This document shows, piece by piece, positions 53,586-61,100 of a stretch of DNA of 64,000 bases. Numbering within the stretch: the stretch's first letter is position 1; the number at the start of each line of letters is the position of its first letter. Made by a program: the position numbers and the translations under genes. The stretch is from Halorientalis sp. IM1011 (GTDB lineage: Archaea; Halobacteriota; Halobacteria; Halobacteriales; Haloarculaceae): assembly GCF_001989615.1 (NCBI RefSeq), contig NZ_CP019067.1:2170001-2234000 (forward strand), in the 5' to 3' direction. The notes below the pieces were generated by a model. That model had not been told where the DNA came from. It worked only from the letters and a program-made list of their open reading frames with translations, and made no database searches.

Positions 53586-55709
53586 ATGTCCAACGACCAA
53601 CAGAATCCCATCAAAACAATTTGTCCGTACTGTGGTGTCGGGTGTGGCATCCAGGTCAGACCCGGCGAGGAACCCGGCGACATGCGGTTCATGCCGTGGG
53701 GCGATGCACCGGTCAACGAGGGACGGATCTGCATCAAAGGCGGCGCGGCGACGGAGGTAGTCGACCACGAAGATAGGTTGACAGAACCACTTATTCGAGA
53801 CGACGACGGGGAGTTCCGGGAGGCCACCTGGGAGGACGCGTTCGAGCGAATCGTCGACGAACTCGAACGGATTCGCGAGGAGCACGGCCCGGACGCGATG
53901 GGCTTCTACGGCTCCTCGAAGGTGATGAACGAGGAGAACTACCTCCTCCAGAAACTCGCCCGTCGCTACGGGACGAACAACGTCGACAACTGCACGCGGA
54001 TGTGTCACGCCTCGACGGTGTGGGCACTACGCCGGAGTCTCGGTGCCGGGGCGATGACCAACAGCATGCGGGATCTGGGGGACGAAGCGGACCTGTTCTG
54101 GATCCACGGCGCGAACCCGGCCGAACAGCACCCGATCGCCAACAGCCAGTACTTCCGACAGGCGGTCCTCGACGGCGCGACCGTCATCCAGGTCGACCCC
54201 CACGCCAACAAGACGACCGAGTCCTTCGAGATCGAGGACACCGACCGGCACATGCACCTCCAGGTCGAACCGGGGACCGACATCCCCCTGCTGAATATCG
54301 TCCTCAAGACGGTGCTGGAAAACGACTGGGTCGACGAGGAGTTCGTCGACGAGCGGACGCGAGGGGTCGAGGATCTGGAGGCGACGCTCGAAGACTTCGA
54401 CAAGGAAGAAGCCGCAGCGACCTGCAAGGTCCCGCTCGAAGACATCGAGACGGCGGCCGAAAAGTACGCGACGGCCGGCAACGCGGCCATCTTCACCGGG
54501 ATGGGGATGAGCCAGCACACCTGTGGCGTCGACAACGTCCAGAACGAGATCAACCTGGCACTGATCACGGGGAACCTCGGCCGACCGGGAACGGGCGTGA
54601 ACCCGCTCCGCGGCCAGAACAACGTCCAGGGGACCTGTGACGTCGGTGCGATGCCGAACGTCCTGCCGGGCTATCAGAACGTCGACGACGACGATGCCCG
54701 GGAGTCCGTCGAGGCGGTCTGGGGCTTCGAGATCCCACCGGAACCGGGACTGACCAACGTCGAAATCTCGATGGCCGCCGGGGACAGCATTCACGGACTG
54801 TACATCATGGGCGAGAATCCCGTGATGAGCGAACCCGACGCGAACGAAGTGGCCGAACGGCTGGAGCGACTGGAGTTCATGGTCGTCCAGGACATCTTCA
54901 TGACCGAGACGGCGAAGTTCGCCGACGTGATCCTGCCGGCGACCTCCTGGGCCGAGCGCGGTGGCACCGTCACCAACACTGATCGGCGCGTCCAGCGGAT
55001 GCGCCCGGTCGAGAAGGTCCACGACGACACCCGACACGACCTGGATATCCTGGCGGAAGTGGGCACACGGCTGTTCGGCGACGACGCTGGCTTCGACTTC
55101 TCGGACCCCGAAGCCGTCTTCGAGGAGCTTCGGCAGGTCTGTCCCAGCTACCACGGGATGACCTACGACCTCCTCGGCGAGGAGGGCATCCACTGGCCCT
55201 GTTACGAACCCGGCGACGAAGGCGACCCGTACCTCTACGAGGAGGAGTTCACGACCGAGGACGGCCTCGGGTACATCGAGGGCGTGCGCCATCAGCCACC
55301 CGCAGAGGTGCCCGACGAGGAGTACCCGCTGGTACTGACGACTGCACGGCTCATCGAACACTACAACACGGGGACGATGAGTCGGCGCTCGCCGACGCTG
55401 AACCGCCAGCACCCGGAGAACTTCGTCGACATCCATCCCGCCGACGCCGACCGATACGGCATCGAGGACGACGACGAGGTGACGATCAGATCACGCCGCG
55501 GTGAAATCACGCTCACCGCGCAGGTCACCGACGACATCAAGGAAGGCGTCGTCTGGACGACGCCGCACTTCGCGGCCGCCTCCGCGAACAGGCTCACCAA
55601 CGAGGCCCTCGACGAGCGCGCGAAGATCCCCGAATACAAGGCCGCCGCAGCAGAGATCGACGTGCGAATCGAACCCACCGACGCCGGTGCCGAGGCCGAC
55701 GACGACTGA
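53586..55709 (+). CDS. fdhA: Formate dehydrogenase large (molybdopterin) subunit, cysteine type
   Basis: A 707-residue bis-MGD enzyme of the DMSO-reductase superfamily. The 4Fe-4S cluster cysteines are 13, 16, 20 and 49 (CPYCGVGC, GRICIKG). The active site has Cys140-His141 in RMCHAST, the exact position of Sec140-His141 in E. coli FdhF, so this is a Cys enzyme. GMGMSQHTCGVDN, RGQNNVQGTCDVGAMPN and the C-terminal NRLTNEALDE region match formate dehydrogenases. No beta/NAD subunit gene is adjacent, so the electron acceptor is unknown (ferredoxin likely). The ATG at 53586 is chosen over a longer frame. A formamidase gene follows. Confidence 0.92.
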   Translation: MSNDQQNPIKTICPYCGVGCGIQVRPGEEPGDMRFMPWGDAPVNEGRICIKGGAATEVVDHEDRLTEPLIRDDDGEFREATWEDAFERIVDELERIREEHGPDAMGFYGSSKVMNEENYLLQKLARRYGTNNVDNCTRMCHASTVWALRRSLGAGAMTNSMRDLGDEADLFWIHGANPAEQHPIANSQYFRQAVLDGATVIQVDPHANKTTESFEIEDTDRHMHLQVEPGTDIPLLNIVLKTVLENDWVDEEFVDERTRGVEDLEATLEDFDKEEAAATCKVPLEDIETAAEKYATAGNAAIFTGMGMSQHTCGVDNVQNEINLALITGNLGRPGTGVNPLRGQNNVQGTCDVGAMPNVLPGYQNVDDDDARESVEAVWGFEIPPEPGLTNVEISMAAGDSIHGLYIMGENPVMSEPDANEVAERLERLEFMVVQDIFMTETAKFADVILPATSWAERGGTVTNTDRRVQRMRPVEKVHDDTRHDLDILAEVGTRLFGDDAGFDFSDPEAVFEELRQVCPSYHGMTYDLLGEEGIHWPCYEPGDEGDPYLYEEEFTTEDGLGYIEGVRHQPPAEVPDEEYPLVLTTARLIEHYNTGTMSRRSPTLNRQHPENFVDIHPADADRYGIEDDDEVTIRSRRGEITLTAQVTDDIKEGVVWTTPHFAAASANRLTNEALDERAKIPEYKAAAAEIDVRIEPTDAGAEADDD

Positions 55710-55820
55710 GCCGCGCGATCTTTTCAGCCGGAACCGACGTGCGTGACTGTCCCAGTTGCTCCACAGCGATTCGGCTCGGCCGACTGCCAGCCTGCAACTA
55801 CCCGGTGGAGAGTGGCCACC

Positions 55821-55855
55821 GAATAAACTTAATCATCTTTCATAGTATTTTATTG
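55821..55855 (+). promoter_or_regulatory. AT-rich promoter region of fmdA
   Basis: A 35-base AT-rich stretch with TATTTTATT (about 55846-55854), about 50 bases before the formamidase start, in otherwise GC-rich DNA. The formamidase therefore probably has its own promoter, separate from fdhA. Confidence 0.45.
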
Positions 55856-55902
55856 GCGCGTTCGTGGAATCGTCCTACTTGGGCAGACCCGCCCGAGATA
55901 CA

Positions 55903-57171
55903 ATGCCAGAAGTACATTTCGAGGTAGACGTCGACAGTCCGCCGGACGAACAGCCAGGAGCGAACCCGTTCAACCGCTGGCATCCCGAGATCGAGTCGGT
56001 CGTCTCCGCCGAGCCTGGTGACCGGGTCCGACTCGAGTGTCTCGACTGGACGGGCGGCCAGATCGGGGACAACGACGACGCGAACGAGGTCCGGGACGTG
56101 GATCTGAACCAGGTCCACTATCTCTCCGGGCCGGTCGAGGTCGCCGGCGCTGAACCCGGCGACCTGTTGAAGGTGACGTTGCTCGACATCGGGGCGCTGA
56201 ACGACCGCTGGGAGTACGGCTTTACGGGCATCTTCTCCCAGCAGAACGGCGGCGGGTTCCTCACCGACCACTTCCCCGACGCGGCGAAGGCCATCTGGGA
56301 CCTCGACGGGACCTACGTCTCCTCGCGACACGTCCCGGACGTGCACTACGAGGGGAAGATCCACCCCGGCCTCATCGGGACCGCGCCCTCAGAGGCCCTC
56401 CTCGAGGAGTGGACCCAGCGCGAACAGCAACTCATCGAGAAACACGAGGAAGACCCGGGTTCGATCCCGGACCACCCGACCGGCGAGTCGGAGCCGCCCG
56501 TGGCGAGCCCACCGACGGAAGAGGGCGCACAGCCCGGTGAAGCGTCCGGCGACGCGGCGGACCGGATCGCCGAGGAGGGCGCGCGGACGGTCCCACCGCG
56601 GGAACACGGCGGCAACTGTGACATCAAGGACCTCTCGCTCGGCTCGACGATCTACTTCCCGGTGTTCGTCGAGGGGGCGAAGTTCGGTATCGGAGACCTC
56701 CACGCCTCCCAGGGCGACGGGGAGATCACGTTCTGTGGCGCGATCGAGATGGCCGGCTACGTCGACCTGCAGTTCGAACTCGTGAAAGACGGGATGGACA
56801 AATACGGCGTCTCCCACCCGATCTTCGAGCCCGGCCACCGCGGGCCGAACTTCAGCGAGTACGTCGTCTTCGAGGGCTACTCCGTCGACGAGGACGGCGA
56901 ACAGCACTACATCGACTCACACGTCGCCTACCGACGCGCCTGTCTCCAGGCTATCGACTACCTGGAGCAGTTCGGCTACACGCGCGAGCAGGCCTACGTG
57001 ATCCTCGGGACCGTCCCGGTGGAGGGTCGACAGAGCGGCGTCGTCGACATTCCCAACGCCTGTTCGACTCTCGCCCTCCCGAAAGACGTCTTCGAATTCG
57101 ACGTCAGTCCCGACGGCCTCGATGAGGCCCGCGACCGCGGGCAGATCACGATCACGGACGACCCGCTCTGA
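55903..57171 (+). CDS. fmdA: Formamidase (FmdA/AmdA family)
   Basis: Hydrolyses formamide to formate and ammonia. 422 residues. The formamidase-type signature HPGLIGTAPSEALLEEW is present, as are GNCDIKDLSLGS, GDLHASQGDGEITFCGAIEMAG and VDIPNACSTLAL. An acidic, proline-rich insert (about 195-230) is typical of haloarchaeal expansion. It lies 193 bases after the formate dehydrogenase gene in the same direction, linking amide hydrolysis with formate oxidation. The start is the ATG at 55903, following the AT-rich promoter. Acetamide or other short amides are possible alternative substrates. Confidence 0.9.
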   Translation: MPEVHFEVDVDSPPDEQPGANPFNRWHPEIESVVSAEPGDRVRLECLDWTGGQIGDNDDANEVRDVDLNQVHYLSGPVEVAGAEPGDLLKVTLLDIGALNDRWEYGFTGIFSQQNGGGFLTDHFPDAAKAIWDLDGTYVSSRHVPDVHYEGKIHPGLIGTAPSEALLEEWTQREQQLIEKHEEDPGSIPDHPTGESEPPVASPPTEEGAQPGEASGDAADRIAEEGARTVPPREHGGNCDIKDLSLGSTIYFPVFVEGAKFGIGDLHASQGDGEITFCGAIEMAGYVDLQFELVKDGMDKYGVSHPIFEPGHRGPNFSEYVVFEGYSVDEDGEQHYIDSHVAYRRACLQAIDYLEQFGYTREQAYVILGTVPVEGRQSGVVDIPNACSTLALPKDVFEFDVSPDGLDEARDRGQITITDDPL

Positions 57172-57230
57172 GCCAGAACTCACAGCGAGACTCGTCGCGA
57201 TTTTTGCATCGCTTTGGATTCCTGCCGGAT

Positions 57231-57548
57231 TCACGTCCCCTCGTCGGGTTCGAGTACGTCGGCGATCACCGCCGCGATCGGGCGCAACTGCGCTGCATCG
57301 CGGTCGCCTGTCTCTGACCCTTCGTCCGTCTCCGTCGCGTGATAGCTCGCTGCTGCCTGTAGCGCGGCCCGGATCACGTCGTCGTTGGTGAACACCCGTT
57401 CGTCACTGGCCTCGTTGACGGCGTCCCGCACCGCTCGCAGCGAATCACGGGTCTGCATCGACATGGTCAACGACACCTGGAACCGATGGGGGATCTCCTC
57501 GTGGAAGCTGGCCGCAGCAGTCGCGAGGTCGGGGTCGCTGGCCGGCAT
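57231..57548 (-). CDS. Small protein, possible ribbon-helix-helix regulator
   Basis: A 105-residue protein. The central part RFQVSLTMSMQTRDSLRAVRDAVN followed by FTNDDVIRAALQAAASY, split here as RFQVSLTMSM and NDDVIRAALQAAA, has the strand-helix-helix spacing of RHH proteins. Flanks are acidic. No family is recognised. It is convergent with fmdA and divergent from yqeC, and could regulate either. A T-run near 57200 may terminate fmdA. Confidence 0.55.
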   Translation of the reverse strand: MPASDPDLATAAASFHEEIPHRFQVSLTMSMQTRDSLRAVRDAVNEASDERVFTNDDVIRAALQAAASYHATETDEGSETGDRDAAQLRPIAAVIADVLEPDEGT

Positions 57549-57662
57549 AGGCTGGACAGTCCACGAACGCGAAGGTAAAATTTCGGGGGGACTGTCCTCG
57601 AGCGGACAACACTCACGACAGTCGAGTGTGAACGTTTAGCCACCGGCCGTCGTAGGGAGGAT

Positions 57663-58388
57663 ATGGACCTCGTCACCGCACTCGGGGCCGAGGGGCTCGT
57701 CTGTGTCGTCGGTGCCGGTGGGAAGAAATCCACCCTCTGGCAACTGGCCGTCCGGATCGACCGTGCGGTGGTCACGGCGACCGTTCGGATCCCCATATTC
57801 GACCCGCACGTGAGCGCGGTCAGCGTGACCGAGAACCCGGTCGAGGCGATTCGAGGGGCCGACACGTGGCCGCTCGGCCTCGTCCCCGAACGGGAGGGCG
57901 ACCGCTATCTGGGATACGAGACGGAAACCGTCGAGCGAATCGCCGGGACCGAGCCTCCCGATGCCGTCCTGGTCAAGGCCGACGGCGCACGAATGCGGGA
58001 GTTCAAGGCCCCGAACGACGCCGAGCCCCGGATTCCTACGGCGACGGACACCGTCCTGCCCCTCGTCAGCGCACACGTCGTCGGCAAACCGCTAACCGAC
58101 GACTACGTCCATCGGGTCGATCGCGTGGCCGCACTCACGGACCTCTCACCGGGCGAGGAGATCCGCCCAGACAACGTCGCCAGAGTAGTGACGAGCCCCA
58201 ACGGTGGGTGCAAGGACGTACCCGACGGAGCGACGGTCGTCCCGGTGGTCAACAAAGTCGACGACGACGCCGACGAGGAAGCCGCCAGACGGATCGCGTC
58301 TGCGGTCCTCGCCACCGACCGGGTCGACCGCGTCGCGCTCACACGTATGATCGCCGACGACCCGATCGTGGCCGTGCTCGGCGACTGA
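57663..58388 (+). CDS. yqeC: YqeC-family cofactor-maturation protein
   Basis: A 241-residue P-loop protein with GAGGKKST near residues 17-24, the YqeC signature, then VVTATVRI and VLVKADGARMREFKAP. In bacteria YqeC is linked to selenium-dependent molybdenum hydroxylases, where it is thought to act in cofactor or selenium insertion. No selenium genes are visible here and the formate dehydrogenase is a Cys enzyme. The likely job is molybdopterin cofactor maturation for it. It is convergent with mobA, 16 bases apart. Confidence 0.85.
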   Translation: MDLVTALGAEGLVCVVGAGGKKSTLWQLAVRIDRAVVTATVRIPIFDPHVSAVSVTENPVEAIRGADTWPLGLVPEREGDRYLGYETETVERIAGTEPPDAVLVKADGARMREFKAPNDAEPRIPTATDTVLPLVSAHVVGKPLTDDYVHRVDRVAALTDLSPGEEIRPDNVARVVTSPNGGCKDVPDGATVVPVVNKVDDDADEEAARRIASAVLATDRVDRVALTRMIADDPIVAVLGD

Positions 58389-58404
58389 CGCTCCCTCGCT
58401 CGAC

Positions 58405-59013
58405 TCAGAACTCCTCCGTGGCTGCCTGCAACTCCTCGCGTGTGTTGATATTCCGGAAGGTGTCGTCGTCGGCGTGGGTGCGGATCTCCTCGGCATCGAC
58501 GACGACGTACTCGAGTGTGAACAGCGGCTCGACGATCCTGTGCTCGCCGTCGGCGAGCGCCTCGGCACAGGCCGCCGCCATGGACTCCGTCCGGTAGACC
58601 GCCTGTGTCGTCTGGAACCACTCGTCTTCGACCTGTGGGACGGCCGCGTCGTGGCCCCGCGCTCGCTCGAACAGGTAGGCGACGAACTCGGCGTCGACGA
58701 AGGGCATATCACAGGCGACGACCGCCGCGTACTCGCCGCTCGCTTCGCGAAGTCCGGTCTCGATACCGGCCATCGGCCCCCGGTCCGGCTCGGGGTCCTC
58801 GGCGAAGGTGACCGGGAAATCGAGGTCCGCAAGCGCCGCCGCGAGCCGTTCTCGCTGGTCCGGGCGACAGTTCACGACCACCTCGTCGACCACGGCTTCG
58901 AGTCGGTCGGCGACACGGCGAATCATCGGTGTTCCCGCGAGGTCCGCGACCGCCTTGTCCGCGGATCCGAACCGCGTCGAGTACCCGCCCGCGAGGATGA
59001 CGCCGCTTCGCAT
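58405..59013 (-). CDS. mobA: Molybdenum cofactor guanylyltransferase
   Basis: Joins GMP to molybdopterin to give the guanine dinucleotide form that bis-MGD enzymes such as the adjacent formate dehydrogenase require. 202 residues. The N-terminal LAGGYSTRFGSADKA is the MobA nucleotide loop; DRGPMAGIETGL and VVACDMPFVD are family marks. The start is the ATG at 59013. The gene is divergent from an unknown small gene. A 17-bp inverted repeat lies 38 bases before its start. Confidence 0.9.
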   Translation of the reverse strand: MRSGVILAGGYSTRFGSADKAVADLAGTPMIRRVADRLEAVVDEVVVNCRPDQRERLAAALADLDFPVTFAEDPEPDRGPMAGIETGLREASGEYAAVVACDMPFVDAEFVAYLFERARGHDAAVPQVEDEWFQTTQAVYRTESMAAACAEALADGEHRIVEPLFTLEYVVVDAEEIRTHADDDTFRNINTREELQAATEEF

Positions 59014-59050
59014 CACCGCCCGTTCGCCCGGTGGATACCTAAACGTTTCA

Positions 59051-59067
59051 CAGGTGGGCATCACCTG
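59051..59067. promoter_or_regulatory. Inverted repeat upstream of mobA
   Basis: CAGGTG and CACCTG, perfect 6-bp arms around a 5-base spacer, 38-54 bases upstream of the mobA start on the minus strand. A possible operator; no matching copy was found before fdhA or the AOR-like gene. Confidence 0.4.
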
Positions 59068-59158
59068 ACCGACGCGACCTATCTGAGCATGAAGCAAGCT
59101 TTATTCCGACCCCTGCCGGGAGAGGGTGTATGATATGTGACACTCGCGGGGCAGCGTC

Positions 59159-59479
59159 ATGACAGCGACTGGCACGGCCTCGGTCGCGAAGCAAGTCGTC
59201 AGCGACGATCAGGTGCGCTTGACGCTCATCGACGATAGCAAGCCGGCAAAACCGACGTGGTCGCACTGGTTCGTGCCGAAACACCTGACCGTCGAACAGG
59301 GGCAGTTGACGGTCGCTCGCAGCCGTGGTGGTCGGCTGTGGCCGAGCGACCTGACCGACACGTCACCGGCGAACCTCGAGGGAATGGCCGCGGTGCTTAC
59401 CTGGCGCGACAGGACCTTCAGCGGGCGGATCGCCTCGGTGAAGCAGTCGGTCGCCGTCATCCGTCGGGACCGAGCGTAG
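59159..59479 (+). CDS. Uncharacterised small protein upstream of crcB
   Basis: A 106-residue basic-neutral protein, unusual beside acidic neighbours. Two parts can be seen: a beta-rich start (ASVAKQVVSDDQVRLTLIDD) and a C-terminal LTWRDRTFSGRIASVKQSVAVI. No family or motif is recognised. It precedes the crcB pair by 59 bases on the same strand and may share their promoter. A TTTATTCC element lies near 59098. Confidence 0.5.
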   Translation: MTATGTASVAKQVVSDDQVRLTLIDDSKPAKPTWSHWFVPKHLTVEQGQLTVARSRGGRLWPSDLTDTSPANLEGMAAVLTWRDRTFSGRIASVKQSVAVIRRDRA

Positions 59480-59538
59480 TTCTCGGCAACCGACCCGAAA
59501 GCAGTCGTAAGAGGAGCGCGAGCGTCAGTGGCTGGCAC

Positions 59539-59919
59539 ATGAGCGAGGACCATCCGCTCCTGACGCTGGAGGTGATCGTGTTGATCGCCATCGGGGGATT
59601 CGTCGGCGCGAACGCGCGCCATCTCCTCGCCATCTCGACGCCCAGGCTCTGGGGAACCCTCCTCGCGAACGCGCTCGGGAGCTTCTGTCTCGGATTCGTC
59701 CTGTACGAAGCGATGTACACGGGGCTGCTGGCCGAGGAGACGCGACTCGCCGTGGCGACTGGCTTTCTCTCGTCGTTTACCACGTACAGCACCTTCGCGC
59801 TCGAAACTGTCCAGGCGACACCGAGTCTGGCCCTCCTGAACGTACTCGGGAACTACCTGTTCGGTTTCACCGGCGTCGTTCTGGGTGGTGGCGTCGCCAG
59901 CCGACTCGACGGGGAGTGA
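59539..59919 (+). CDS. crcB: CrcB/Fluc fluoride channel subunit 1
   Basis: Fluoride exporter subunit. 126 residues, four membrane segments. GGFVGANARHLL near the start, LLANALGSFCLGF, and FLSSFTTYSTFALE (the Fluc pore motif with Phe/Thr/Ser residues) are typical. Pairs of adjacent crcB genes usually form heterodimers. It ends four bases before the second copy. Fluoride export in this amide/formate region has no obvious reason unless fluorinated amides or fluoride stress are involved. Confidence 0.88.
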   Translation: MSEDHPLLTLEVIVLIAIGGFVGANARHLLAISTPRLWGTLLANALGSFCLGFVLYEAMYTGLLAEETRLAVATGFLSSFTTYSTFALETVQATPSLALLNVLGNYLFGFTGVVLGGGVASRLDGE

Positions 59920-59923
59920 GCGG

Positions 59924-60283
59924 ATGGTCCCCGACCTCTGGCTGGTCGGACTCGGTGGCGTCGTGGGGGCGCTCCTGCGCTATCTCACGACGACCCGTCT
60001 CGCATCCGATGGATTCCCGACGGGGACGCTCACCGTGAACGTCGTCGGGAGCTTCGTCCTCGGGTTCGTGACCGTCCTCGGTACCGGCAACGCGGTGGTG
60101 CTGTTCGTCGGCACCGGTGCCTGTGGCTCCTACACCACGTTCTCGTCGTTCTCGTTCGACACCGTCCGGTTGTGGGAGGACGGCGAGCAGGTGCGCGCTG
60201 TCGCCTTCGCCGTCGGGAACCTTCTCGGATCGATCGCCGCGATCGCGCTGGCGTGGGCGCTCGCCAGACTCGCTCCGGTGTGA
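59924..60283 (+). CDS. crcB: CrcB/Fluc fluoride channel subunit 2
   Basis: Partner of the upstream CrcB. 119 residues with LGGVVGALLRYLTTT, LTVNVVGSFVLGF and GACGSYTTFSSFSFD as the matching motifs. The tandem arrangement with a 4-base spacer indicates co-translation and a heteromeric channel. The start is the ATG at 59924; 13 upstream in-frame residues belong to the end of the first gene's region. The stop is followed by a 160-base gap that contains the amiS promoter. Confidence 0.88.
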   Translation: MVPDLWLVGLGGVVGALLRYLTTTRLASDGFPTGTLTVNVVGSFVLGFVTVLGTGNAVVLFVGTGACGSYTTFSSFSFDTVRLWEDGEQVRAVAFAVGNLLGSIAAIALAWALARLAPV

Positions 60284-60383
60284 GCGGTCGCCGGCATCGC
60301 GGTTGGCGTCGACGGTTCTCCCCTGTTTGCTCGAAACTGGTTGCAGCGTATCTTCGTTTGTGCAGATCTGTGCCACGTATGTA

Positions 60384-60441
60384 AACGAAAATTAATTATT
60401 TTTCGTTGGGAATCTATGTGTATGGTGGTATCACACCACAC
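60384..60441 (+). promoter_or_regulatory. Operator-like dyads upstream of amiS
   Basis: The first is AACGAAAA-N8-TTTTCGTT (60384-60407, perfect 8-bp arms over an AT-rich centre). The second is an imperfect GTGT..GGTG / CACCACAC dyad (60418-60441) that ends five bases before the ATG. Together they suggest tight regulation of the channel gene. The rest of 60284-60383 shows nothing recognisable. Confidence 0.6.
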
Positions 60442-60446
60442 GAACC

Positions 60447-60971
60447 ATGAGTCTGTACACAGTGCTCGGAATGGGGTTGGTGTTCGTCGGGATGGTGCTG
60501 GTCGTCAACGGGGCGTGGTTGTTAGGCATCGGCTCGGACCGCGACGTAGCGGTCCTGAACTACTTCGTCGGCGGACTAACCTTCCTCATCGCACTCTGGT
60601 GGGCGTTCGGGGGGTCGGCATCTGAGGGAACACCGTTCAACGCGGCCGGAACGCTGCTGTTTTCGTTCACGTATCTGTGGGTCGGCTCGAACGCGTGGCG
60701 CGGCGAGGAGGACCAGCGTGCCCTGGGTTGGTACTGTATCATGGTGACGCTGCTGGCGATCCCGACCGGTCTGGTCGTCTTCCAGCTCGGTGATATCGGT
60801 CTCGCGAGCCTCTGGTGGATCTGGGCAGTCCTCTGGGCGGCGTTCTGGCTCATACTCGCCGTCCAGAAGACCGAATACACCGGACTCGTCGGCTGGTACA
60901 CGCTCGCTGTCGGCGTCCTCACCGGAGGTGCCGGGTACGTGATGGCCGCAGGCCTCTGGCCGTGGGCCTGA
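60447..60971 (+). CDS. amiS: AmiS/UreI-type amide/urea channel
   Basis: A 174-residue membrane protein of the AmiS/UreI family, six membrane segments, each 17-22 residues. Family features include [38 protein letters not shown], and a Trp-rich fifth segment ([14 protein letters not shown]). Such proteins let short-chain amides or urea pass through the membrane. With formamidase genes on both sides and no urease nearby, amide uptake is the best reading. It has its own regulatory dyads. Confidence 0.92.
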   Translation: MSLYTVLGMGLVFVGMVLVVNGAWLLGIGSDRDVAVLNYFVGGLTFLIALWWAFGGSASEGTPFNAAGTLLFSFTYLWVGSNAWRGEEDQRALGWYCIMVTLLAIPTGLVVFQLGDIGLASLWWIWAVLWAAFWLILAVQKTEYTGLVGWYTLAVGVLTGGAGYVMAAGLWPWA

Positions 60972-61100
60972 GTCCCCTCTCTTTTCCCGTGGAGGTTACG
61001 ACCCCGATGACTCAGTGCGTCAGAAACGCAATACGAGCGCGTTGAGAGGTCGGGATAACCCTTTGTGGACTTCCGTGGACTCATAACTGGGCGTGCTACC

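Noticed and set aside
53586-55709. Selenocysteine formate dehydrogenase
   Set aside because: The codon at the Sec position encodes Cys140 (RMCHAST) and the frame has no in-frame TGA.
59480-59538. Fluoride riboswitch before crcB
   Set aside because: The gap is only 59 bases and no structured element resembling that riboswitch was seen.
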